Assembly: GCA_004144935.1 (NCBI GenBank)
Contig: SDZP01000051.1
Coordinates: forward strand, 1-14,565
Source of the DNA: Caulobacteraceae bacterium
GTDB taxonomy: Bacteria > Pseudomonadota > Alphaproteobacteria > Caulobacterales > Caulobacteraceae
DNA: 14,565 nucleotides
Direction of reading: 5' to 3'
The stretch's first letter is position 1, and each line of letters starts with the position of its first letter. The translations under genes were made by a program, and so were the position numbers. Positions 7,108 through 14,418 of this stretch are shown one piece after another. The notes under the pieces were generated by a model that saw nothing but the letters and a program-made list of their open reading frames with translations, was not told the origin of the DNA and searched no databases.

Positions 7108-7548
7108 TCAGCGGCTGCCATCCATCTTGCCCTGATAGGCGGACTGTCGTTCGGCGACGGTCAGAACGCCATCGCCGTCCGCGTCCATGCGGCCAAAGCG
7201 GCGTTCGGCCAGCTTGGCCAGTTCGACCCTGTCCAGCGCACCGTCGCCGTTGGCGTCCATCCTGCCGAACATGCGGCTGCCGTCGCCGCCGCGCCTGCCT
7301 TGCACGCCCTTGGCTTCGGCCTTGGCCTTGCGGCCCGCCGCTCCGGCCTGGAACTCGGCCCGGGAGACCTTGCCATCCCGGTCGGTATCCAGCTTCATCA
7401 TCCGGATGGTGCGGGCGTTGCTGAACTCGGCGAGGGTCAGCTTGCCATCGCCGTTGGCGTCAAGGCGGGCCTTGCCGGGCGCGGGCTGGGCGCAGGCGGC
7501 GCCGGCGGACAGGGCGAGCAGGACGCCAGCGATAAGATAGGCTTTCAT
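7108..7548 (-). CDS. Exported four-EF-hand calcium-binding protein
   Basis: This 146-residue protein starts at the ATG at 7548, with AAGGAG (7559-7564) 10 nt before it; an in-frame start at 7587 would precede this site and add a charged stretch. Residues 1-20 are a signal peptide (MKAYLIAGVLLALSAGAACA, cleaved before Gln21). Four canonical 12-residue EF-hand loops follow: D30-E41 (DANGDGKLTLAE), D54-E65 (DTDRDGKVSRAE), D98-E109 (DANGDGALDRVE) and D122-E133 (DADGDGVLTVAE). All calcium-ligand positions look intact. A basic Lys/Arg/Gly linker (72-92) separates the pairs. It probably binds calcium in the periplasm. It ends 50 nt before the ECF sigma gene on the same strand, so it may belong to that module or be its target. 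Confidence 0.88.
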   Translation of the reverse strand: MKAYLIAGVLLALSAGAACAQPAPGKARLDANGDGKLTLAEFSNARTIRMMKLDTDRDGKVSRAEFQAGAAGRKAKAEAKGVQGRRGGDGSRMFGRMDANGDGALDRVELAKLAERRFGRMDADGDGVLTVAERQSAYQGKMDGSR

Positions 7549-7585
7549 GGACGGGTATCTCCTTTGGTCACGGCCCCGTTCCTTC

Positions 7586-7605
7586 AACGACGGGACGCGG
7601 TCGTT
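7586..7605. promoter_or_regulatory. Short dyad upstream of the EF-hand gene
   Basis: AACGAC (7586-7591) and GTCGTT (7600-7605) are perfect inverted repeats 8 nt apart, 38-57 nt before the EF-hand start. GGAAC sequences on the minus strand overlap or adjoin it, but the GGAAC-to-CGTT spacing is 13 nt, too short for an EcfG promoter. It could be an operator or part of an ECF promoter; evidence is thin. Confidence 0.25.
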
Positions 7606-7681
7606 CCGTCGCTCGTCGTCGCATGGCCGACCTGAGCGCGGGTCTGCGCCCCCTGAAAGCCTTCGGAGGCCGGCCGCCCGG

Positions 7682-10579
7682 CTAGCGGACCAGCTGGTCG
7701 TAGGCGGCTCTCGCTGCGACCCGAGCCTTGGCCAGGGCGGCCTTCAGGGTCTTGAAGTCCCTGGTCGCGCCGGCCCTCGCCAGCAGGGCCTTCAGCGCCC
7801 GGGGTTCCGCATCGGGATCGGCCGCGTCGTCGAGGGCCACCTTGAGGAGCTGGCTGAGATCCTGCTGCATCCGCCAGGCGGCCGCCAGAATGCGAACGGC
7901 GTCGGGATCGGCCAGGCTTGCTTCGGCCAGGGCCGTCAAAGCATCGCCGGTGTTCTGTCGCAGCGGCCCGCCCTCGGCGGCGTGGGCCAACTGCAGGAAC
8001 TGGGCGGCGAACTCGATGTCCACCAGCCCACCGGGCGACAGCTTCAGGTCCCAGGGACCCGACGGCGGCCGTTCGTCCTCCATCAGCTGGCGCATCTCGC
8101 GCACATCGACGGCGGTCCTGGCCCGGTCACGCGGCCGGCGAAGCGCCGTCTCGATGGCCGCTTCGCAGACCTGCGCAAACGCGGGGCTGCTGGCCCAGGC
8201 GACGCGGGCGCGGGTCAGGGCCAGCATCTCCCAGGTCTCCGCCTCCCGGTCGTAGTAGGCCTCGAACGCCTTCATGCTGACCGCCACCGGCCCCTTGCTG
8301 CCGGTCGGGCGCAGCTGCATGTCGACCTCATACAGACCGCCTTCCCCGGTCGGCGCCGACAGCGCCGCGATCAGCCGCTGGGTGAAGCGGCCATAGAAGG
8401 TCTCCGCTCCCCAACCGCGCCCCTCCGACATCGCCGTCGGATCGGACGATTGATAGAGGGTCATCAGGTCCAGATCGGAACGGGCGGTCATCTCCCGGCC
8501 GCCCGCCTTTCCCAGGGCGATGACGGCGACTTCCCCGGGGAAGCCGCCGCCCTGCCGCACCGTCTCGGCGAGGGCCGCGGGGGCGAGGCCGGCGATGCAC
8601 AGGTCGGCGAGGTCGGCGAAGGCGCCGCCGGCGTCGGCCGCCGTCGCCGTGCCTCCGATCACCTGCACGCCGATGCGGAAAGCTTGTTCGCGGTGGACGC
8701 GGCGGGCCGCATCCATCGCGGCCTCGAAGCCTTCCGCCGCGCCCAGCGCCTGGCCGAAGGCCTGGGTCCCCTGCCCCGCCTCGAACGGGGCGAAAAAGGC
8801 CGGGTCAAGCAGGGCGTCCAGCGCCGCCGGCCGTCGCGCCAGGGTGCGGGCCAGTTCCGGCGCGAAAGCCATGACCTGCACCACCAGTTCGAACAGCCTG
8901 GGCTGGGCCAGGAACAGCGACTGCACCTGCACGCCCGAGCCCAGCCGTTCAAAGAAATCGGCGAAGCGGCGGAAGGCGGCGTTGGGGGCGCCGGTGGCGT
9001 GGGCGGCGTCGAGAAGGCGGGGCGCCATCCGCGTCAGCAGTTCCCGGCCCCGCTCGGTGCGCGTGGCGGCGATGCGGCCATGGTGCCAGCCGCGAATGGA
9101 CCCCGACACCGCCGGCGGATCGTCGAAGCCCATGCGCTTGAGGGTGGCCAGGGTTTCCGGATCGTCCTCGACCCCGGTGAAGATCAGGCTGCCGAACGGC
9201 GAGCTCAGTTCCTCCTCGCCCTTGAACAGCTCGCCGTAGGTGGCGTTGACGCCCTTGAGGATCTTGCCGACCGCCGCATCGAAGCTCTTGAGGCTGGCAT
9301 GGCCCCACAGCGCCGCCACCCGCTTGCGCTCGGCGTCGGCCTCCGGCAGCCGATGGGTCTGTTCGTCGCCGATCATCTGCACCCGGTGCTCGAGCGCCCG
9401 CAGCTGGATGTAGGCCTCGCGCATCAGCTCGGCCGCCTTGGGGGTGACGTGGCCGCTGGCCTGCAGCGCGGCCAGCGAATCCAGGGTGCGGGGGGACCGC
9501 AACGCCCTCTGGCGACCGCCGAGGATCAACTGCTGGGTCTGGACGTAGAACTCTACCTCGCGGATACCGCCGCGGCCCAGCTTCAGGTCGGCGCCGGCCG
9601 CCGTGACCCGGTCGTCGACCTTGTGAGCATGGATCTGGCGCTTGATCGAATGAATGTCGGCGATGGCCGCGAAGTCGAGGTTGCGCCGCCAGATGAACGG
9701 CGACAGCTCGCCCAGGAAGTCATCCCCGGCCCGCCTGTCGCCGGCCGCGACCCGCGCCTTGATGAAGGCCGCCCGCTCCCAGTTCTGGCCGACGCTCTCA
9801 TAGTAGGCGAAGGCGGCCGGCACCGGCATGGCCGGCGGCGTCGAGGAGGGGTCGGGTCGCAGGCGCAGGTCGACGCGGAAGACATAGCCGTCGGCCGTGC
9901 GGTCCTGCAGCATGCGGGCCACCCCATGGGTCAGGCGCACGGCGACGTCCTGCGGCTCCGCCCCCTCGGCGACCGGCATCAGGTCCGGCTCGTAGAAGAC
10001 CGAAATGTCGATGTCGCTGGAGTAGTTGAGTTCGACCGCGCCATGCTTTCCCATGGCCAGGCAGAAGAGGCCGGGCACGGGTCCGCGGGTGGTATCCTGC
10101 GGCGCCGTCAGGCGGCCCCGCTCGATCTCGCCCCGCGCCGCCTGGACCAACGCCGCTTCCAGGGCCGCGTCGGCGAACCGCGACAGCGCGCCGGTGACCT
10201 GGTCCAGGTCCCAGACGCCCCCGAGGTCGCTGAGGGCGCAGAGCAGGTGAACGTCGGCCTTCTGCTCGCGAAGGCGTTTGGCGGCGACCGCGTTGTCCGG
10301 CTCGTCGCCCTGGGCGCGCGCCGCCGTGAGCAGGGCCTCGATCCGCTCCTCAGGGTCGCTTTCGAGCGTTGCGGCCAGGGCGGACGGTCGCCGTCGGATC
10401 AGGCCGGACAGATAGGGCGAAGCGCCGAGCACCGGGGCCAGGGCCTCCCAGACCGTGTCCAGCGCCCCGGCTCCGAGGGCGGCCTCGGCGATCTCCCGCG
10501 TGCGCTCGGCATGTTTGCGGTCGAGCACGGGACCACAGGGGACCAGTCGCGGGCCCAGGGCGCCCCCGGCAGCGCTCAC
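7682..10579 (-). CDS. glnE: Bifunctional glutamine synthetase adenylyltransferase / adenylyl-removing enzyme
   Basis: GlnE attaches AMP to glutamine synthetase and removes it again, under control of PII protein and glutamine, setting nitrogen assimilation in the cytoplasm. The product has 965 residues, against about 946 in E. coli. The N-terminal adenylyl-removing domain carries AMGKHGAVELNYSSDIDI, with Asp189 and Asp191 as the metal-binding pair. The C-terminal adenylyltransferase domain carries IALGKAGGREMTARSDLDLM, with Asp702 and Asp704. Both active sites look intact, and EVDMQLRPTGSKGP and SPGGLVDIEF are also family motifs. The GTG start (10577-10579) overlaps the kinase stop as GTGA, so it should be translationally coupled to the two-component system. 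The long open frame on the opposite strand is a GC-bias shadow. Confidence 0.97.
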   Translation of the reverse strand: MSAAGGALGPRLVPCGPVLDRKHAERTREIAEAALGAGALDTVWEALAPVLGASPYLSGLIRRRPSALAATLESDPEERIEALLTAARAQGDEPDNAVAAKRLREQKADVHLLCALSDLGGVWDLDQVTGALSRFADAALEAALVQAARGEIERGRLTAPQDTTRGPVPGLFCLAMGKHGAVELNYSSDIDISVFYEPDLMPVAEGAEPQDVAVRLTHGVARMLQDRTADGYVFRVDLRLRPDPSSTPPAMPVPAAFAYYESVGQNWERAAFIKARVAAGDRRAGDDFLGELSPFIWRRNLDFAAIADIHSIKRQIHAHKVDDRVTAAGADLKLGRGGIREVEFYVQTQQLILGGRQRALRSPRTLDSLAALQASGHVTPKAAELMREAYIQLRALEHRVQMIGDEQTHRLPEADAERKRVAALWGHASLKSFDAAVGKILKGVNATYGELFKGEEELSSPFGSLIFTGVEDDPETLATLKRMGFDDPPAVSGSIRGWHHGRIAATRTERGRELLTRMAPRLLDAAHATGAPNAAFRRFADFFERLGSGVQVQSLFLAQPRLFELVVQVMAFAPELARTLARRPAALDALLDPAFFAPFEAGQGTQAFGQALGAAEGFEAAMDAARRVHREQAFRIGVQVIGGTATAADAGGAFADLADLCIAGLAPAALAETVRQGGGFPGEVAVIALGKAGGREMTARSDLDLMTLYQSSDPTAMSEGRGWGAETFYGRFTQRLIAALSAPTGEGGLYEVDMQLRPTGSKGPVAVSMKAFEAYYDREAETWEMLALTRARVAWASSPAFAQVCEAAIETALRRPRDRARTAVDVREMRQLMEDERPPSGPWDLKLSPGGLVDIEFAAQFLQLAHAAEGGPLRQNTGDALTALAEASLADPDAVRILAAAWRMQQDLSQLLKVALDDAADPDAEPRALKALLARAGATRDFKTLKAALAKARVAARAAYDQLVR

Positions 10580-11982
10580 TCCGGCCTCGGCAGGACTAGG
10601 GCCACCCGAAGGCCGGGTCCGGAGCCGTCGATGGCGCCGGGCCCCTCCGACAGTTCCAGTCGTCCGCCGTGCGCCTCGGCGACGGCGGCGACCAGCGAAA
10701 GACCCAGCCCGGAACCGGGCTCACTGCGGCTGTTCTCCAGCCGCACGAAGCGCTGCACGACGCGGGCGCGATCTTCCTCGGGCACGCCCGGGCCGGTGTC
10801 GGTGACGGAGAACTCCACCTCGCCGGACGAACGCCGCCGCACCCGCAGCATGACCGCGCCGCCCTCGGGCGTGTACTTGATGGCGTTGTCGAGCAGGTTG
10901 GCCAGGGCCTGGGCGAGGATCTCCTTGGCCCCGTTGACGCTGAGGCGCGGGGTCAGCTCTGCCTTGAAGTCGAGCCCCTTGTCCTCGCAAACCGCCTCGT
11001 AGAGCTCGGCCATGTTGGAGGCCAGTTCGCCCGGATCGAAGGGCTTGGGATCGGGGATGCGGCCGGCCGCCTGCAGCCGCGCGATGGCCAGCACGGCGTT
11101 GAAGGTGGTCAGCACGTTGTCGGCGTCTTCCAGCGCCTGTTCCAACGCCTGCAAAGGATCGCCCTTGCCGTTCTCGATCTCGATCAGGCTGGCCTCCAGC
11201 CGGGCCCGCAGGCGGGTGAGCGGCGAGCGCAGGTCGTGGGCGATGGCGTCGCCGGCGTGGCGCAGGCCGCCCATCGATTGCTCCAGCCGGTCGAGCATGT
11301 CGTTCAGCCCCTCGGCCAGTTCGTCATACTCATCTCGCACGCCCCGCACCCGCACCCGGGTGCGCAGGTCGCCGCCGCGCACCGCCGCCACAGCCTCGGT
11401 CAGGCCCTGCATGTGGCGGGCGACATTGCGGCTGACCAGCACGCCGCCGGCCAGGCCCAGGATGATGATCAGCGCCCCCGCGCCCCACAGGGCCCGGGCG
11501 ATCCCGACCACGAAGGCCTCGCTCTCGCTGACGTCGGCCCCGACGAACAGGATCTCGCCGCCCTCCAGCCGCTCCTGCATGCCCCGGGCGGGCCGGCGGA
11601 TTTCGCCGCCGTCCATGTCTGTGTCGGTAAGGGTGAAACTGTCCCAGTTTTCGCCATCGCCGGTCTCGTCCATCGGCGAGACGGGGATGGTGCCGCTGAT
11701 CTTCTTTCCCGTCCGGTCCATCAGCAGATAGAGGAAGGGCTTTTCGCTGGCCGACCGCTCGATGATGGCGGTATTCAGCGCGTTGACGCCGCCCTGGCGA
11801 TAGGCCGCCTCCAGCGAGTTCATCTCGCGCGTGATCTCGTTGTCGGCCCGCCGGCTGACCTCGCCCGCCGTGGCGACGTAGATGTAGCCGAGAAACGCCG
11901 CCGCCGCCCCGGCAAACAGCGCGAGGAACAGCAGGGTCAGCCGGAAGGTGGTGGTGCGGACGAAGCGGGGGAGTTTCAGCAT
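10576..11982 (-). CDS. Membrane sensor histidine kinase
   Basis: This is a 468-residue class I sensor kinase. Helix 1 spans about 14-37, a periplasmic sensor domain of about 125 residues follows, helix 2 spans about 164-184, and a HAMP domain covers about 185-237. The dimerisation/phosphoacceptor helix has His249 in GDAIAHDLRSPLTRLRARLE. The ATP-binding domain has the N box ANLLDNAIKYTPEGG (Asn362/Asn366), G1 DTGPGVP (395-401), F box RFVRLENS and G2 GSGLGLSL. All catalytic boxes are complete. The gene starts 15 nt after the response regulator stop, so the two are a pair. The sensor domain is acidic and has no family I recognise. By synteny with degP it may be a FeuQ-like envelope or osmotic sensor; this is inference. 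Confidence 0.93.
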   Translation of the reverse strand: MLKLPRFVRTTTFRLTLLFLALFAGAAAAFLGYIYVATAGEVSRRADNEITREMNSLEAAYRQGGVNALNTAIIERSASEKPFLYLLMDRTGKKISGTIPVSPMDETGDGENWDSFTLTDTDMDGGEIRRPARGMQERLEGGEILFVGADVSESEAFVVGIARALWGAGALIIILGLAGGVLVSRNVARHMQGLTEAVAAVRGGDLRTRVRVRGVRDEYDELAEGLNDMLDRLEQSMGGLRHAGDAIAHDLRSPLTRLRARLEASLIEIENGKGDPLQALEQALEDADNVLTTFNAVLAIARLQAAGRIPDPKPFDPGELASNMAELYEAVCEDKGLDFKAELTPRLSVNGAKEILAQALANLLDNAIKYTPEGGAVMLRVRRRSSGEVEFSVTDTGPGVPEEDRARVVQRFVRLENSRSEPGSGLGLSLVAAVAEAHGGRLELSEGPGAIDGSGPGLRVALVLPRPE

Positions 11983-11997
11983 CCCGTCATCGACCCT

Positions 11998-12669
11998 CTA
12001 CGGGTCGAGCCGATATCCGGCCCCGCGCACGGTCTGCAGCATGGCCCGGTCGAAGCCCTTGTCGATCTTCGAGCGCAGGCGGGAGATGTGGACGTCGATG
12101 ACGTTGGTCTGAGGGTCGAAATGATATTCCCAGACCTTCTCCAGCAGCATGGTGCGGGTCACCGACTGGCCGGCGTGGCGCATCAGGAACTCCAGCAGCT
12201 GGAATTCGCGCGGCTGCAGGTCGACCTCCTTGCCGGCGCGATGAACTTCGCGGGTCAGGAGGTTCATTTCCAGGTCGCCGACCTTCAGGGTGGTCGACAC
12301 CGCGCCCGTCTCGCGCCGGCGCGACAGGGCCTCGACCCGGGCGATCAGTTCGGCGAAGGCATAGGGCTTGACCAGATAGTCGTCGGCGCCGGCCTTCAGC
12401 CCGACCACGCGGTCGTCGATCTCGCCCATGGCCGACAGGAAAAGCACCGGGGTGGCGTCGCCTTCGCGGCGCAGGGTCTCGACGACGCTGACGCCGTCGC
12501 GGCGCGGCATCATTCGGTCGACGATGAGCACGCTGTAGTCTCCGGCCCGGGCGGCCTCCAGGCCGTACTCCCCGTCGGAGGCGTGCTCGCACTCGTAGCC
12601 GGCCTCGCCAAGGCCGCGCTTCATGGCTTCGGCCGCTTCAATATCGTCTTCGATGATCAGGATACGCAT
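11998..12669 (-). CDS. OmpR/PhoB-family response regulator
   Basis: This 223-residue protein has a receiver domain at 1-115. The acidic pocket is Glu7-Asp8-Asp9, the phosphoacceptor is Asp51 in LIVDRMMPRRDG, the switch Ser79 is in FLSAM, and Lys101 is in LVKPYAF. The winged-helix DNA-binding domain at about 126-222 has LQPREFQLLEFLMRHAGQSVTR, NVIDVHISRLRSKID and TVRGAGYRL. It is paired with the kinase 15 nt downstream and follows degP by 59 nt, so degP is a likely target. A FeuP-like identity is possible from locus order but not proven. Confidence 0.93.
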   Translation of the reverse strand: MRILIIEDDIEAAEAMKRGLGEAGYECEHASDGEYGLEAARAGDYSVLIVDRMMPRRDGVSVVETLRREGDATPVLFLSAMGEIDDRVVGLKAGADDYLVKPYAFAELIARVEALSRRRETGAVSTTLKVGDLEMNLLTREVHRAGKEVDLQPREFQLLEFLMRHAGQSVTRTMLLEKVWEYHFDPQTNVIDVHISRLRSKIDKGFDRAMLQTVRGAGYRLDP

Positions 12670-12691
12670 GGCGCCCGCCCCAGCAGTTCGT

Positions 12692-12722
12692 CGAGGGCGG
12701 CCCCGACTCAGGGCCGCCCTCG
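12692..12722 (-). other. Perfect 12-bp hairpin between degP and the response regulator gene
   Basis: On the minus strand CGAGGGCGGCCC and GGGCCGCCCTCG form a 12-bp perfect stem with a 7-nt loop (TGAGTCG), filling half of the 59-nt gap. No T-tract follows in the direction of transcription, so full intrinsic termination is unlikely. It may partly terminate, or protect the 3' end of degP mRNA after processing, making degP and the regulator genes differ in level. Confidence 0.6.
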
Positions 12723-12728
12723 CCTAGA

Positions 12729-14282
12729 CTAACCCGGGATCTTCACCGGGACGAACTGCGTCGAACCACCGACGGCGAAGCCCATCAGCACGGTCGGACG
12801 ACCGGCCTTCTTGGCGGCGTCGACGGCGGCGGCGACTTCCGCCGCGTTGGCCACCTTGCGGGTGTTGACGCTGACGATCACCGAACCGCGGCGCACGCCC
12901 TGCTCGGCGGCGTCGGAGTCGGCGCGAACCGTCTCGACCAGCACGCCGGTGTCGACGTTGAGGCGGCTCTTGGTCGCCGCGTCGATGGGGGCCAGGGCCA
13001 TGCCCAGCACCACCGGACGCTGGGCCGGGGCCGACTGCGGCGTGGCCTTCGGCGTCGCGCCTTGACCGTCAGGCGCGCTCAGCTCGGCCAGTTCCTTGGC
13101 CGAGGGCCGCACGCCCGACTGGATCGCCACGGTGCGCTTCTTGCCGTCGCGCAGAACCTCCAGCTTCAACTCGCCCCCCGGCGGGGCCTTGGCGACTTCG
13201 CGGGTCAGGCTGGTCGAGGAGGTGACCGGGTTGCCGTTGACGGCGGTGACGATGTCATCGCGCATCAGCCCGCCCTTGGCGGCCGGACCGCCGGGGGTCA
13301 GGTCGGCGACGATGGCCGCCTTGATGCCGCCCAGGCCCAGCGCCTCGCCCATGTCGGGGGTGAAGTTCTGGATGGTCGCGCCGATGTAGCCGCGGGTCAC
13401 CTTGCCGTTGTTGATCAGCTGCTGGGTGACGCTGTCGGCCAGTTCCGCCGGGATGGCGAAGCCGATGCCGACCGAACCGCCGGTGGGCGAGAAGATGGCG
13501 CTGTTGACGCCGATCACCCGGCCGTAGGTGTCGAAGGTCGGGCCGCCGCTGTTGCCGCGGTTGATGGGGGCATCAACCTGGATGTAGTCTACGAACGGAC
13601 CGTCGTTGATGTCGCGGCTCAGCGCCGAGACGATGCCGGCCGTGGCGGTGCCGCCGAGGCCGAAGGGGTTGCCGACGGTGATCACCCAGTCACCGACGCG
13701 CGGTTTGGCGTCGTTCTCGAAGTTGACGAACGAGAAGCCCTTGCCCTCGACCTTGAGCACGGCCAGGTCGGTGCCGTCGTCGCGGCCGACCAGCTTGGCC
13801 GGCAGTTCGCGGCCGTCCTTCAGGGTGACCATGATCTCGTCGGCGCCCTCGACCACGTGGTTGTTGGTCACCAGGTAGCCGTCGGCGGTGATGAAGAAGC
13901 CCGAGCCCGAGGACTGCTGGCGCGGCAGGCCGCCGGCCCCGCCGGGACCCTGGCCGCCATCGTTCTCTTCGCCTTCCTCGCCCTGTCCGGGGAGGTTGAA
14001 GGGCAGGCCGGGGATGCCGCGCAGGCTGGAGGGGTCGACCTTCGACTTGACGTCGATGGAGACAACGGCCGGCGACACCTTCTCGAAGATGTCCGCGAAG
14101 GACATCGGCGCGCCGGGCGGCGGCGCGAAATTGATCCGCGTGGGCGTGAGCTGGGCGGCGGCATAGTGCCCCTCGGCGGCGTCCGCCATCCGCATGCCGA
14201 CGCCCGCCATGGCGGCGGCGGCGACGCCGACCCCCGCGACCGCGCCAACGACAAATCCGGTCTTTCTCGATGACTTCGTCAT
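12729..14282 (-). CDS. degP: Periplasmic serine endoprotease, HtrA/DegP (Do) family
   Basis: This 517-residue protease and chaperone degrades misfolded envelope proteins. The ATG at 14282 has AGGAA 6 nt upstream. Residues 9-30 are a hydrophobic signal or anchor segment. The trypsin-like domain spans about 62-290 and has an intact triad: His142 (VTNNHVVEGA), Asp172 (DDGTDLAVL) and Ser245 (NRGNSGGPTF). An acidic, Gly-rich loop (100-122, starting GEEGEEND) lies before the protease core, where DegP has its flexible LA loop. PDZ1 (about 297-390) and PDZ2 (about 425-512) follow, joined by an Ala/Pro/Gln linker. It sits between ccmH and a two-component system, a gene order known in alphaproteobacteria. 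Confidence 0.96.
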   Translation of the reverse strand: MTKSSRKTGFVVGAVAGVGVAAAAMAGVGMRMADAAEGHYAAAQLTPTRINFAPPPGAPMSFADIFEKVSPAVVSIDVKSKVDPSSLRGIPGLPFNLPGQGEEGEENDGGQGPGGAGGLPRQQSSGSGFFITADGYLVTNNHVVEGADEIMVTLKDGRELPAKLVGRDDGTDLAVLKVEGKGFSFVNFENDAKPRVGDWVITVGNPFGLGGTATAGIVSALSRDINDGPFVDYIQVDAPINRGNSGGPTFDTYGRVIGVNSAIFSPTGGSVGIGFAIPAELADSVTQQLINNGKVTRGYIGATIQNFTPDMGEALGLGGIKAAIVADLTPGGPAAKGGLMRDDIVTAVNGNPVTSSTSLTREVAKAPPGGELKLEVLRDGKKRTVAIQSGVRPSAKELAELSAPDGQGATPKATPQSAPAQRPVVLGMALAPIDAATKSRLNVDTGVLVETVRADSDAAEQGVRRGSVIVSVNTRKVANAAEVAAAVDAAKKAGRPTVLMGFAVGGSTQFVPVKIPG

Positions 14283-14333
14283 TTAGGTTCCTGCGGCCGG
14301 CATAACGCCGGTGTTCCTCGTCCAAGTTGGAAG

Positions 14334-14357
14334 CGTTGCCTCGTTGCGCAACGTTGC
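14334..14357. promoter_or_regulatory. Three CGTTGC repeats upstream of degP, possible regulator site
   Basis: CGTTGC occurs at 14334-14339, 14342-14347 and 14352-14357, so starts are 8 and 10 nt apart. The last overlaps the perfect palindrome GCAACGTTGC (14348-14357). The cluster lies 52-75 nt before the degP start. Direct repeats near one helical turn apart are typical of OmpR-family sites, so the neighbouring regulator could bind here; this is inference. Confidence 0.4.
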
Positions 14358-14418
14358 TCAAGTTAGTTTTGCGTCATGAGCCAGGTATTAGTTGCGGCAG
14401 GATAACGGCGGCTTGTTG

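Noticed and set aside
7549..7587. N-terminal extension of the EF-hand protein to 7587
   Set aside because: It would place a charged stretch before the signal peptide, and the AAGGAG ribosome site fits only the start at 7548.
7578..7609. GGAAC...CGTT upstream of the EF-hand gene as a second EcfG promoter
   Set aside because: The spacer is 13 nt, not 16-17, so it does not meet the consensus.
7547..11002. A 1151-codon open frame on the plus strand opposite glnE
   Set aside because: It lies antisense to a full-length glnE with intact motifs, its composition is typical of a GC-rich shadow frame, and no known domain is visible.
10669..12732. Long plus-strand frame across the kinase and regulator genes
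   Set aside because: It covers two convincing genes and the hairpin between genes on the opposite strand, as expected for a shadow of GC-rich codons.
13062..14273. 403-codon plus-strand frame opposite degP
   Set aside because: It is antisense to an intact HtrA-family protease and carries no domain signature.
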